DNA of 64,000 bases. Origin: Tenrec ecaudatus. Taxonomy: Eukaryota > Chordata > Mammalia > Afrosoricida > Tenrecidae. The notes under the pieces are model-generated. The model was not told where the DNA came from, did no database searches, and was given only the letters and a program-made list of their open reading frames with translations. This document shows, piece by piece, positions 44,350-56,179 of the stretch (position 1 is its first letter; each line of letters begins with the position of its first letter). The position numbers were made by a program, and so were the translations under genes. The stretch covers positions 8,808,758 through 8,872,757 of the forward strand of contig NC_134536.1 of the NCBI RefSeq assembly GCF_050624435.1. Reading direction: 5' to 3'.

Positions 44350-45215
44350 TCGTGAGAGATGATCCTTGTTCTGCAGAAATTTGTAAAACCATTAGAAATA
44401 TTATATCTCTATAATATAACTGACATATAACATATATTATATATACTTGAAGCCATTTCTTCAGCAAGCAATCACTCAGAGACCCGGCAATATTTTGTAT
44501 GAACATGTAATCAAATAATACAACAAATATATGCACTATTTTGTATGCAGAGATGAGCAAATAATACAGGTAAAACAGCAAAACAATATATTGGAATTTT
44601 TAGTGAATTCAACTTTTCAGTTCTTTCATGGGTATTTCTTATTTGAATGATGCCTCGGTTTGCTTGATTATTAGCAAACTTAATGGTAAAATGTAGGTGA
44701 ATTTTATAGCTTTACATTAGAGGTCTAGTACTCAGCAATTGAGACATTTACCCAGTATTTTAGAAACTTCATTTCTCCTTCTTTTGTCAACATTTTCCAC
44801 AAAACTATATACATGCTATTGATCTGCTAGAGAATTATTCTAGGGTTGACTAGCTACCAGATGGTGAAGACCTGTTCTTTCCAGAGGTCACTAATTAATA
44901 ATGCTGAAATATGTTGCATGTTATACAGCGAACAATGTTGAAAAGCCTTCATGATGCTGGAAAGCAAATTGCTCGAGGCAGCATGATTGCATCTACTAAT
45001 ATCATTAACAGCACTTTATGAGGCAGACTCCCCACCTGACCACTGGTTTATGAAGAGTGAACCCTTTCTAGAGCTGCTACTAATGGTCTCTGCAGGTTTT
45101 AGCATCGGCCTGGGGCCAGGCCCATCACTAAGTTAGTTCAGAGTTCTAAAGAAAAGGAAAGAGAAATCCTCCACCATGTTTATAGCCACTTCTTCCTGAG
45201 AATCAGCAAATTCTC
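44350..45215. other. AT-rich intergenic downstream of TAGAP
   Basis: Begins with a (TATA)-like tract near 44400-44450. No repeat family or gene recognised. Confidence 0.4.
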
Positions 45216-45216
45216 A

Positions 45217-45365
45217 TTGGGCGACCTAGGGATGCAGTGGTTAAAGCGTTTGACTGCTCATCATTAAGCTAGTGATGATCACAGTGACCTCACGGCCTTG
45301 GTCACCCAATGGAGCAGTTCTACCCCATCTTTCAGGGTTACTCTGAGGGACCTAGGACTTGAAGG
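45217..45365 (+). mobile_element. Diverged AfroSINE
   Basis: GACCTAGGGATGCAGTGGTT, AAAGCGTTTGACTGCTCATC and GGAGCAGTTCTACCCCATCT are in order; the middle is decayed. Confidence 0.55.
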
Positions 45366-46180
45366 CAGTAGGTTTTGTTCTGGAACACTAAGACCAGAGT
45401 GCATACGCAAACCAACCCCTCTGCCTTTGAATGAGTCGGACTCAGGCCAACATGGTGTGGACACTTAGTGGAACTGGGCCCCAGGAGTTCTCTCATGCGA
45501 TATTTTTTGAAGTAGACCAACAGGTCTTCCCTCTGGGCCATCTCTAGGTAGACTTGAACTGCCAGACTTTCAGTTAGTAGACAAGCACCTAATCATTTGT
45601 GCTACCCTGCTATCCCAGACTACAGCCAGGTCTAGTCCTGTTTTGGGTCCATCCCAAGTCTATTCCTATCTCACCACCACTCTGACCTCCATGTGACCCT
45701 GCTCAAGTCACGGAACCTTCTCAAATTTCCTTATTTTTTAAAAAGTGGGAAAGAGATGAGATATCCTCTATCCAAGTCAGTTTGGGGAAGTGCAACTTGC
45801 TGGCTAACATATAGCAGCTTCTGGTCCTCAAGCAATTGCCACTGTTGTTACTGTTTGCAAAAATGGAAGCAAATGAGGACTATCCTGCGCAGTGTGGTAG
45901 ACTCACTCGCACCCGAGGTGGCCTTCAAATAGCAGGTGTTCCCATACAGGACTTGGCAACAATATTGAGCACATCACCATAACCAGAGCGAAGACCAGCT
46001 GTGAGATTTGGAGGATTTCAGAGTGAGACTTCAGTCAAAAGCCAGGCACACCAGAGTCCTGTCCTCAAAGGACTTCCCAAGGGGCAGATATCGACAAATG
46101 GGAGAGCCACACTGTGCCATTCAGCCAAGCACACGATCTAGGGTAAAACCAGGTGGGACATCAACCAGTAAGCCCTCCAC
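45366..46180. other. Intergenic, nothing clear
   Basis: 45510-45610 weakly resembles the complement of a SINE or RTE 5' block (AGACTTGAACTGCCAGAC). The rest is unrecognised. Confidence 0.35.
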
Positions 46181-46183
46181 CCA

Positions 46184-46353
46184 CTCAAACCAAACTCACT
46201 GCCATCAAGTCAATGCTGACTCGTAGCAGCCAAGACTGTCACTGTTGATGAGAGGAGAAAGCCCAGTCTTTCTCCTGAGGAGCTGCTAGTGCTTTTGAAC
46301 CACTGACCATGCAGATCACAGCCCAACATGTAACCATTGCACTACCAGAGCTC
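46184..46353 (-). mobile_element. AfroSINE-type SINE
   Basis: ACTGCCATCAAGTCAATGCT, GACTCGTAGCAGCCAAGACT, CTTTTGAACCACTGACCATG and TGCACTACCAGAGCTCC run from tail to head. Confidence 0.76.
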
Positions 46354-46644
46354 CAATCCTCAGCACCCTGAATTACTAGGCCTGAGTTGAACTGTAAGAG
46401 GACCTGGCCCTCTTACCAACTCTGTGACCGGGAGCAAGTCTCTGATGACAAGACTTTGCACTCTGACGAGTCAATAGCCATCCGGTTAGTGGATAATGTA
46501 TTCCTCTTGGAAGGTGGGAAATCTCTTCCTCTAAAGAAGGGCAAGACAGGGTTGACACAGCCCATACCCAATTTTGTTCATGGCCTACTTTGATGAACCG
46601 CCACGACACGCTGCCCCTGAGCACCCCCTGCAGCTCTTACTGCC

Positions 46645-46822
46645 GCTGAATTGGTCCTGAATCACGATGGCCCCATGTGTGTGGGACAGAGCTGCTCCAC
46701 AGTGTTTCCAAGGCTGCGATCTTCGCAAAGCAGTTTGTAGGTCTGCTTCCTCGAGGCACCTCCAGGTTGGCTCGAACCAGCAACCTTTCAGTAAGTGGTC
46801 CAGCATTTAACCATATGGAGGA
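46645..46822 (-). mobile_element. Diverged AfroSINE-type SINE
   Basis: CAGAGCTGCTCCACAGTGTT, TCCAAGGCTGCGATCTTCGC and GGTTGGCTCGAACCAGCAAC (complement of the B-box part) are followed by CAGCATTTAACCATATGGAG. Confidence 0.55.
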
Positions 46823-46829
46823 ATTGTTT

Positions 46830-48675
46830 CCCAAATACTACAAGGGCTCAAATAAATGAAAATTTAGTCTATAGAGAATTTAACTGAGGGGATTTAACCA
46901 AGGGTGGGTGCCTTTTGTAGAGCAGGGCAAAACTGCAGTTGCCCGAGAGCTTGAACCTGACAAAGACGTGACTTTGCTAGCTGGGGCCCTTTACCAGTTG
47001 AAGCAGCAGCGCTGGTGTGTAGCACTCAGCTCCCAGAGCCGCAATCACTAACTGTTGGTCCCAACGCACTGGTCAAAGAGTGGCTCTCCCTGCTGATAGC
47101 TGGCTGCGCGGATCACCTTCTTCCTGAAGGGCCCAGCACACAGGCACCGCACCACAAGGGAGCTTATATTTGGAGGTTGCCTTTTTTAATTGAGTTGTGT
47201 AAGATCTTAACTCTTCATCTGCCAGAGGAGGAGGCTGCGCTATCAGATGCATAGACGTTTGACTAGAGAGAGGATTGAGTCATAGTGGAGCGGTATTTCA
47301 AAGCGTGGCCTGGGCCGCTGCATCCTGCGGTGAGACTTGGAATCCCAGCAGCCTCTGGAGCACAAGTGAGGAAGCCCCAGAGGGAAGGAGAGGAGACGCT
47401 GTGGGAAAGCTCGCACACAGGATGCAGAAAGCTGGCCAGAAAAAGGAAACACAGAGCGATAGGATCTCTGCAGGCAAAGAAAGTCGCCGTGTTGACAGGG
47501 CCGGAGGGCGTGCCTCAGACCACGCAGCTAAGTTCGTGTCACCCCAAACAAGCTATGAACCCCACAAGCACCAGTTTGTCCAAAAAGGCAAGGGCCGTTC
47601 CCATGGCTGGGCCGCCAAGGACAAAGGATGGGAACAGAACATGCAGCCTGGAAGCAAAATGTGGGCCTCACAATCCGGAAGCACCTCCATCCGTTAGATT
47701 TGCAACCAAGGCGAATATGGATGGAATCAATCATTCCAGGGGAACAGGTTTCATACATAGCAGCCTTCTTGCCTTCGAGGCGTCTGCTGAGAAAAGAGAA
47801 CTTAGTTTTATTGTCTTCTCTTTGTAGATGCACAAGGTGGACCAGGATTAGCAAAACGGTACAATTCCTAGAGCATTAAAGTATACTTCAAGAGGTGAGA
47901 TGACTAAGGCGTCCAAAGAAAATATGAAGCGCCCACAGTCACCAGGAGGACAAACATGCACCAATTAACTTTAGTGGATCTCAAACTTGTCTTAAACCAA
48001 CGACCTTCTACTCGTGTTGATAGCCTGATTAGATATCACAATGCAAAAAACCTACACATTAATTCAAAGAATTCTCGTGCGTAAACATGACCCCTGGGGA
48101 AGAACGCACTTGATAGATGCACACCTGTTATGTTTCCAAGCCACAGAAGGGAAACCGCAGCACCTCTCCCTCATCAAAGGACCGTCGCTTACGCATGAAC
48201 CTGGAATACTGAAAGCAAATCAGGTGTACAAGCTGAAAGCTTGCTGGAGAAGTGTCAGCAGAAGATCTGAAACCAGTCTCCGGGAGGAGACACCCCAGGG
48301 CGTGCTCAAGGAAAGGGTTGTGGTTAAAATTGCTTAAAGTAGCAGGTTCACTGAATGTTGTTGCAATCGTGGTCCCTTCTGAAGGGGTGTGGCTGCTGAC
48401 TCCTATTGATTTCAAAAAATATGTTCAGGATCATTTTGGTACCTGGATTTGTACATTTGAAAAGTGGGGGAGTTGGTGAATGTCTAGTAGAAGCTGTTTC
48501 TCTGTATCACAATTAACACACCTGGTAAACACTTGTTTAGAGTCTTCATTCAGCAAATCGTGCCTTTACGTGAAACCAACACAAAAAGAAATGGGTGGAT
48601 GGATACATGATTTTGAAATGGAAGTCTTAAAAATGTAAATAAAATGTGGAAAGAATCTCCCAAAAATCTATTTAA
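46830..48675. other. Intergenic, nothing recognised
   Basis: This includes the longest unexplained ORF outside TAGAP (47285-47827, 180 codons, Lys/Arg/Ser-rich). It has no recognised domain and overlaps a 140-codon ORF in another frame, so it is not called as a gene. Confidence 0.4.
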
Positions 48676-49595
48676 ATAAATAATGCAAGAAGAAGAAAAT
48701 GATAAAGAGTTCACAAAGCCAAAATACAATCGAGTATATTCCACCTGAGTTTAGAAACTGGCTCAGGAGCAGATTTCATGCACTGAACACGATTGATCCA
48801 AAATCAAATGAATGTGTGATGACATCAAGGACATCATACATGAAGAAAGAAGATGACATTAAAAAGACAAGAGGAAAATTAAAAGGCAGATGGATGTCAG
48901 AAAGACTCCAAAACTTGCTCATGCAAGTAGAGTAACTAAACTCAGTAGAAGAAATGAAGTCAAAGAACAGAAAATTTAAAGGGCACCTAGACAAGATAAA
49001 ATTAAGCATTATAATGGGTAAAAACATAAAATTATAAAACCAAAAGAGGGGAAAAGTATACTCAGCCTATCTTAAATTAAAGAACTGAAGAAAATATTCA
49101 AGCTCCAAGATGAACTATTGGAGGATTCTGTGGGCAAAATATTGAACGATACAGGAAATATCCAAAGAAGATGAACCAAAAATAATTCATTGACCCTCAA
49201 CTATTTCAAGAAATAGAACATGATTAAGAACCAAAGGTGCTAAAAGAAGAAACCAAGATTATATTGGAGGTATTAGTGAAAACAAGGCTTCAAGAGTTGA
49301 TGGCATAGCAGATGGAATGTGCCAACAAACTGATCTAGCACCGGAAGTATTCACTACTTTATGGCAAGACATTGGGAAGATTATCACCTGGTCAACCAGC
49401 TAGAAGAGATCCCAGTGAGTGCCCACGACAAGGAAAAGTGACAGGGTGTGAAAATGGTCTAATAGCATCACTAGTGTCATGCAAGTTCATAAACAGAAAT
49501 CCAAGCCAGATTCAGAAGAGGCCATGAAGCAAGGAATAGCACTGCTGATGTCAGATGGATCTCAGCAGAAGGCACAGAATACCAGAAAGAGGTTT

Positions 49596-49604
49596 GCTTG
49601 CTCA

Positions 49605-49638
<34 letters not shown>

Positions 49639-49835
49639 CTTTATAGCAATAAGTAGCTATATATCAGGGAAACATCCCAGCCCAGTCCAGAAGTCTGATA
49701 CCAGTCCATAAATCCCTCTTCAGACTCATGCAACCACACGCAATGACGCAGAATGCAGGAAGATCACAGGCCTCGAGGTGCAAAGTCGTGTGGATCTGCG
49801 TGCAAAGACACTCGACGGTGTGGACTCTAATAATT
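49596..49835 (-). mobile_element. LTR-like repeat family X, partial copy inside an RTE LINE
   Basis: CCCTCTTCAGACTCATGCAA, GCAGGAAGATCACAGGCC and AGTCGTGTGGATC match family X. RTE coding sequence resumes on the right at about 49836. A (TG)n array lies at its left edge. Confidence 0.6.
49605..49629. repeat. (TG)n microsatellite
   Basis: About 12 TG units lie at the junction of an RTE LINE and family X sequence. Confidence 0.95.
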
Positions 49836-50618
49836 GATGGATAAGGCCGAGAAGGATGGGTGCACAGAACACTTCATTGTGCTCGTGTGGAACCTGGGCA
49901 CAGACCAAGTGACAACTGTTCAAACAGAACAAGAGAGTCATGAATGGTTTAAAATCGGGAAAGGTAAGCATCGTGGCCGTATCCCCTCACCATACTTTAT
50001 CAACGAGCGTGCTAAGGAAATCATCTTAAGCATGAAGAAGACTGTGGCTTCAGGATTGGAGGAAGGCTCGTTAACAACCTGTGATGTGCAGATGACACAG
50101 CTTGCTGAGCACAAGAAGGACTTGAATGATCCACTGATGAGGATCGAAGACGGTGACCTTCAGTATGGATGGCAGCTCAGTGGAAAGACAACAAAACTCT
50201 TCTCAACTGGACTGGTAGATAGAATCGTGGGAAACCGAGCAAGGATTGCAACCGCCAGGGATCTCGTTTTACTTGGACCCACAATCAACACGCACAAAGC
50301 AGCAGTCAAGAAATCAACAGGCATAGCGCACTGGGCAAACCCACTGCCCAAGACCTTTATAAAGTATTAAAACTGGAAGACATCACCTTGACGCAAAGGT
50401 GTGCCTGACCCGAGCCATGGTATTTTCAGTAGTCTCACCTGCATGTGAAAGAAGAACAATGACTGAGGAAACTGGAGAAGAATTGAGGCATTTGAATGAC
50501 GGTGTAAAGAAGACTGAAAATATTGTGGAGTGCCAGAAGAACAAACAATCTGTCTGGGGGGAAGTACAAGCAGAATGCTCCTTAGCAGCAGGGGGCCGCC
50601 TTATCTGTGCTGTAAATC

Positions 50619-50935
50619 AGCCTGGCTACAATTACAGATGGGAAAGGGAAAGGGGGAAGTAATTTTAAAGATTAAAACGTTTTTCACAGTTAAAAGTAAG
50701 ATACATCTTAACTACTCTAAGGAAGTGTTCTGAAGTCCCCTAAACTGTAAACGGTACTAGTCACTCAAAGTGTCTAGCTTAATATGTGTCTGTCTCACTC
50801 TTTCTCTAAAATTCAGAGCAATCCTGGCTCCAATTAGGGAAGGGAAAGTAAAATGAGGAAATCATTTTAAAACATCTTCTTGGTTAAAAGGAAAGCCTGT
50901 CTTAACGACTTGGAGGAAGTGTTTTGACGTCACTG
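50619..50935. repeat. Diverged two-copy tandem repeat, ~200-bp unit
   Basis: 50619-50745 and 50820-50935 share, in order, a CCTGGCT-CAATTA block, a GGGAAAGGGAAAG-like block, GAGGAAATCATTTTAAA-like sequence, GGTTAAAAG, a TCTTAAC-ACT block and GGAAGTGTT. They are not RTE or SINE sequence that I recognise. Confidence 0.55.
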
Positions 50936-51034
50936 TTTGGGGGGAAACTGAGGGTCTGGATTACAAGAGAGCAATTCTCAGGACACCTGTTTCCCCGCTG
51001 GTTTCTTCCTCTCCTTAATCCAGCATTCTCGGCA

Positions 51035-51430
51035 GAGCAGCTTCAACCTGAACTTCCTTATAAGCAATTGGCGCCCTGCCCCACAATTGATCCCTGGCCT
51101 GGCTTTTAGCTGTTTTGTATTGAGCTTCTCCAGTCTCTCCCCACAGGTGTGGTTGATTTCTGTGTGCTCCATCTGGACAAGTCCACGTGAATAGTCACCT
51201 TAGGTGTTAACAAAAAAAAAAAAGGAGGGGCAGGTGTGAGGGGGGGGTGATATGCAATGAAGAAGTTCTTGGTCTTGCAAAATTCTGTCATGCAATCTCC
51301 AGTTTCATTTCTATCAACCAAGACCAGGTTTTCCAAAAACTGTCCTTTCCTCTTTGTGTTTGCCTTTTGCATTTGAATCACCAATGATTATCAATGCATC
51401 TGGATTGCATGTTTGATCAACTTCACACTG
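51035..51430 (-). mobile_element. RTE endonuclease fragment, inverted
   Basis: The minus strand encodes DALIIIGDSNAKGKHKEERT-like endonuclease sequence and upstream linker sequence, with the same order as the 24.0-24.5 kb copy. It abuts a + strand RTE 3' end at 51431. Confidence 0.7.
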
Positions 51431-51785
51431 AAGGCATTCGTAAAATTGAGAGTGCCACGGACTGCCAACAGAACCAACAAACCCATTTGGGACGAAGTGC
51501 AGCAAGAGTGCTCCTTAGAAACAAGGATGGTGAGATTTTGTCTCACATACTTCGGACATGTTACCAGGAGAGACCACTCCCGGGTAAAGAACGTCGTGCT
51601 TGGTAAAGCAGAGGGGCAGCAAAAAGAGAGGGAGGCCATCGGCAAATAGATCGACACAGTGGCTGCAACAATGGAATCAAACACACGAGCAATTGCGAGG
51701 CTGGCACCGGACCTGGCAGTGCTTTGTTCTGTGGTGTGTCGGGTCACTGTGGCTCGGAACCAACTCTGTGGCATCTAACCGCAAC
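51431..51785 (+). mobile_element. RTE LINE 3' end
   Basis: The strand carries KIESATDCQQNQQTHLGRSA, ETRMVRFCLTYFGHVTRRDH and LGKAEGQQKEREAIGK (frames shift), then a tail ending GGCTCGGAACCAACTCTGTG, which resembles the AfroSINE tail. Confidence 0.78.
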
Positions 51786-51904
51786 ACTGTGATCTCGCAG
51801 AGAGAGAAAATTATCTGGGCTGACACTGGAGTCTGCACCTCAGCCCATAATCATGTAAATATGACCTTGAACAAACACTTACTCCTCTCTCCCTGGTACC
51901 CCAC

Positions 51905-52680
51905 AAGCTAGTGGTGAGGAAATTAAAGAATTCGACCAATGTCTCCAGTCTGAAATTGATCAAACACATGGCTCAGATGCATTGATAATTATTGGCCATT
52001 GGAATGCAAAAGTTGGAAACAAAGAGGAAGGAATAGTAGTTGGGACATATGGTCTTGGGATAGAAATGAAGCCAGAGAGCACAGGAGAGGATTTGGTAAG
52101 ACCAATGGCCTTTTCACAACAAGTACCCTTTCCCAACAATACAGCAGCTATGCACGTGAACGTCTCTGGATAGAACGCGCAGAAATCAAATGGGCCGCCT
52201 CTGTGGGAAGAGAGGAAGAAGACGCTCAATGTCCGCAGCAAAAATCCAGCCAGGGGCTGCCTGGGGACAGACCTACCTAGCAATCCTAAGTAAGTTCAGA
52301 TCAAAATGAAAACATAAAAAACTAAAACAAGCCCACAAGAGCGTCATTCATGAAGAAAGCCCAAAGGTCACTGAAAAGACTCGGGGGTGGAGGGAGGAAA
52401 GAAAAGATCAAGGTGGGTATCAGCAGAGACTCTAAAACCGGCTCTGACTGTAGAGCAGCTACGGCAGGTGGAAGGAATGATGAAGTCAAAGGGCTAGCAG
52501 AGATGGTCAAAGGGCAGCTTGAAAAGACAGCAAAATATGATGAAACGTACAAAAACCTAGAGCTAGAAAACACAAAGGGAAGAACCCCCTCCGCGTATCT
52601 TAAGCTGAAAGAACTCAATGAAACATCCAAACCCCAAAGTTGTAATGGCGATCCTTCCTTCGTCATTCACTCATAGACTC
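51905..52680 (+). mobile_element. RTE endonuclease and linker fragment
   Basis: The encoded segments are ALIIIGHWNAKVGNKEEGIV, VGTYGLG, LVRPMAFSQQ and then a basic linker with KTRGG-like and KYDETYKNLELENTKGR segments, in the order of the RTE ORF. Stops and frameshifts are frequent. Confidence 0.72.
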
Positions 52681-52689
52681 AGACCCTTT

Positions 52690-52919
52690 CAATGGGGCCA
52701 CTCCATGCCAAAGGCTCTGTGATTGAACCCATGCCTTCTGAGCCTTCTTTTAGGCTACAGTCTACATTTTTAAGGCATTGTCTTGATTGATGGTTACTCC
52801 GAAATGAACTTGTATGTAGCTGAAAAATCTAGGTCCGCTTCAGTTTCACTTGTCCTCCTTTTGTAACCCACCAGACCAATGTTTAAATCTGAGCAGTAAG
52901 GAGTGTGGAGGGTTCTGAA

Positions 52920-52988
<69 letters not shown>

Positions 52989-53265
52989 TTAACTATTTAT
53001 TCATTTATGTAGGTGTGTGTTCATTCATGGACAGATTCCCTTTTGTTTGTGGGATGTAATAGCTATAAATAAATTCAGAGTTGATGTAGTTTCACAGCCC
53101 ATCGCATCAAATCGAATCAGAACCAACATCCCATTAGACCCTCACCAATAGCTGTGGGCTTTGTCCTTTCCAGCCGGCCGCCTTCCTCCCATAGTTTTCT
53201 GTCCTTCCCCACCCACTACCTTCACCCCTGGCCTCCTCTTATCCTTTGGTGTGAAAACCATGTTT
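52690..53265. other. Intergenic with a CT microsatellite
   Basis: Apart from the (CT)n tract and the start of an L1-like region on the right, nothing is recognised. Confidence 0.4.
52922..52984. repeat. (CT)n microsatellite
   Basis: An uninterrupted 63-bp CT tract. Confidence 0.98.
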
Positions 53266-53269
53266 CTTT

Positions 53270-53640
53270 TTCTTTATCATAATGATGTCATAAGATATTT
53301 ATCTTTGGGAGCTTGATTAACTCTGCTAAGCCTCATATTCTCTAGCGTTGTCAATATCTTAAGGTGTTTAGCAGATGCATCATTGTTTTTTGCTGGTGCA
53401 TAATATTCCATTGTATAAATGTACCAGAGGTCACTTATCCGCTGACTCCTCAGTAGTTTGGGATCTTGATTGTGTCCATCTGTTTGATATTGTAGAAATT
53501 GCTGCAATAAGCATAGGTGGGCTTGTATAGGTCCATTTGTGTTTTGTTCTTTATTCTTTAGAGTGTGTACTAAGTAATGAGATTACAGGATCATAAAGTA
53601 TTTGTAATTAAGGCATTTATCTTTAATATTTTACTTTAGG
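53270..53640 (-). mobile_element. L1 ORF2 C-terminal fragment
   Basis: The minus strand (ORF 53507-53277) reads QFLQYQTDGHNQDPKLLRS, then LWYIYTMEYYAPAKNN. LWYIYTMEYYA is the well-known end of L1 ORF2. It is 5' truncated and degraded. Confidence 0.8.
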
Positions 53641-53839
53641 CTTTCAGTTAGTGTCTTCTTGTGCCACATGCTGAATGTATTGGGGATTTTTAACGTCCAC
53701 CATGATCTCATTTGCTTCTCAGAACTTTGTGATATGAGTGTCAATAGCCGTGTTTTCAGAGGTGAGAAAATCAAGTCGATTGCAGCCAGTGAACGAGAGA
53801 TGGGGTCGGTATTTGAACACGGGTCTACCATACTCTTCT

Positions 53840-54550
53840 GAAAGTGAAGAGGGCCTGAAGCACTTACTGATGAAGATCAAAGCCTGCAGCCTTCGGGGGG
53901 GGGGGGGGGCTTACACCTCAGCCTAAAGGAAGCAGAAATCTTCACAGTTGGATTGAGTCTCTAATCAATATCATGATCAATGGAGAAAAGATCAACATTG
54001 TCAGGGATTTCATTTTATTTGGATCTGTAATCAATGCTTGTAGAAGTCAAAATATCATTGAGCAAAATGCTGTCAAAGACTTATTTTAGGGTTTGTGGAG
54101 GGGGGGGCGGTTACTCAGAGAACTAAGGTGTGCCTGACCCAAGCCATGGTATTTCCAATAGTCTCACGTGTGTGTTAAAACTGGACAATGGAGAAGGCAG
54201 GCGGAAGAAGAATTTATGCATTTGAATTGGTGTTGGTGAAGAAAATTCAATATCTCACGGACTGCCAGAAGAGCAAATGTGTCTGAGAAGTGCCATCTGG
54301 GGTGCCCCTTAGAAGCAAGGGTGGCAAGACTTTGTCACATCCACTTTGGACATCTTATCAGGAGGGACCAGCGCCTGGAAACGATCATTACGCCTGGTGA
54401 ATTAGAGAGCCAGCAAAAAAGAGAGAAAGACTCTTCCTGAGATGGCCTGGCCCAGTGGCTGCAACCATGGGCTGAAACAGCAGCATCAGGAGGACGGTGC
54501 AGGATGGAGCGAGGTTCTGTTCTGCTGGGTGTGGCGTCTCCAGGAGCTGG
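53840..54550 (+). mobile_element. RTE LINE fragment (RT C terminus to 3' tail)
   Basis: The strand carries AATGGAGAAAAGATCAACAT, TCATTTTATTTGGATCTGTA, GTGTGCCTGACCCAAGCCAT, GAATTTATGCATTTGAATTG and GGCAAGACTTTGTCACATCC, all diagnostic of the RTE 3' half seen elsewhere in this window. Confidence 0.7.
53895..53909. repeat. Poly(G) run
   Basis: About 15 consecutive G bases inside an RTE fragment, probably of unreliable length. Confidence 0.9.
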
Positions 54551-54744
54551 AGCCACCTAGCTGGCACCCCACACCAGCTACTACCATATTCCAAATCCAT
54601 ACTTTTTTCTGCATCCCAAATCTGGCCGTTAGAGGGCATGTCTCTTGACTGGATACTGGGTTTATGTTCTTCCTGTTATCGATTTACGGGCTTAATTTTT
54701 TTTCTTTTTCAAATCCCAGAGTAGTTCCATCCAAATGGGTAAAG

Positions 54745-54910
54745 CTGGAATATCTGGGTGGTGCGCATGGGTACGCTTATGCAAAAGGTTGGTGGTTCGA
54801 ACCCACCCAGAGGAGCCTCAGAAGAGAGGCCTGGTGATCTGCCCCCAAACATTTGCAGCCTTGGCTCCAATTCCTGTGTTCTCCTCTGCCGCACCAACAG
54901 GGGGCACCAT
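54745..54910 (+). mobile_element. AfroSINE-type SINE
   Basis: TCTGGGTGGTGCGCATGGGT, AAGGTTGGTGGTTCGAACCC and ATTTGCAGCCTTGGCTCCAA are in order. Confidence 0.7.
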
Positions 54911-55479
54911 GATTCAATAAACGTCAATGGACAGCGACAGGAGGGTGAAGATGATCTTGGATCAAAGAGAAGGGCAAAGAAATTCCTGATTCCCATGAAA
55001 ACCACGCACATCCAGAAATAGCTCACAACTCTGGGCCCGTGTCTTCCTGTACTTCTAAATGATTGAGACCAAAGACCCAGCAGGCCCAGCAGGCAGGCAT
55101 CAAAAGAGCTCACCAAGGGATGGAACTGTCGAACCTCAGCCCTTATCTCAATCTGCCATGTCCGTGGCCAAACATGGGCTCAGTTCCCCTCTGACAAAAA
55201 CAACTCTTATTTTTCAGACGGCGAAGGGCCGGTGGGGGGGTGGGGGGTTTAAATTTTTTCTTACCGGAAATTTCCATCCTTTGGCCTTAACCGGTGCCCT
55301 GTCTTCAAAAGCTCAGCCTGTTTTTCTGTGGCAAGCTTCCTAGGAAAATGGCCCGCGCCCCAGAGTGCCTGGTATTCTGAGTCACAGTCTGCCTCTGACT
55401 AGAAGCCGGGCCCCCAGACTCTAGCCGCCAACACTTCTTAGTTCAAAGGGAAGTGAGCCGGAAATCTCCATACTCATTC
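54911..55479. other. Intergenic, nothing recognised
   Basis: Contains a G-rich tract near 55225-55250. No repeat or gene identified. Confidence 0.4.
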
Positions 55480-56060
55480 ATAAAGCAGTTCTGTTGACAT
55501 ATAATTCACATACCGTACAATATCATTTGATCATCCTGAAGAGAGTTGTGCCATCGTCAGCACAAACGATTTTAGAACACTTTCTTCTGTTTGTGCTCAT
55601 TGTTGTTGGCTCCCCACGTCCCCCCAACTTCCCCTGCCACACTTCTAAGAAATGATTCATCCAGTCACTTCTATTTATAGATTTTACTATCATGGATTTC
55701 ATACACAGAAAAACATATTCCCAAAAAACTAACTAAACAGATAAAACCAAGAAAAAGCCCAATTTAAAAGAAAATATTAAAAACCAGAGCAAATTGTAAA
55801 GGGGGTCCAAAGGGAGACCCAAGGCTAAGATGTTCAACTTTAACTTAACTACGTCTGCAGCAACCCACTCTCCAGTGCCCTCTGTCTGCACATCGCTGGT
55901 TCATGGTCAGAGGGGATTCAGGGGAGACAATCCACATGGGGACCCTGCAAATGGGTTGGGGGCTTTCACTGTAACCCGTAGCCTTCTGCATCCGCACTCA
56001 TTTTCATTTTGAGTTCTTCAGGAAACGGAATATCATATCGGAGAGTCTCCACTCCTGTGC
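55480..56060 (-). mobile_element. Older L1 3' end
   Basis: The same signature as at 14186 occurs here (ATATAATTCACATACCGTAC, CGATTTTAGAACACTTTC). It is followed by the A-rich block and the AATCCACATGGGGACCCTGC region shared with 62545-63400. Confidence 0.62.
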
Positions 56061-56179
56061 ATTAGCATCAAGGTCAAGTATGACTGCAGAAAAACAAGGG
56101 TGGATTTGAAAGTGAGGAGCCTTTGTTTTGAGGGGCTAAGTACTCCTAAAATGTGGGAAAGCTTCTAGAACAAAAAAGG

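Larger units (their letters stand above)
48680..50600 (+). mobile_element. RTE-clade LINE, interrupted by an LTR-like repeat
   Basis: From the left, the linker region appears first (NTIEYIPPEFRNWLRSRF, YMKKEDDIKKTRGKLKGRWM), then RT pieces. A minus-strand repeat at about 49596-49835 interrupts, then a 178-codon ORF (49834-50370) carries WFKIGKGKHRGRIPSPY, the VQMTQLAEHKKDLNDPLMRI segment and VKKSTGIAHWANPL. The catalytic YADD motif is degraded (CDVQMTQ in its place). C-terminal pieces run to about 50600. Confidence 0.75.

Noticed and set aside
49834..50370. 178-codon ORF as a host gene
   Set aside because: Its sequence is part of an RTE reverse transcriptase with a degraded YADD motif, so it is LINE-derived.
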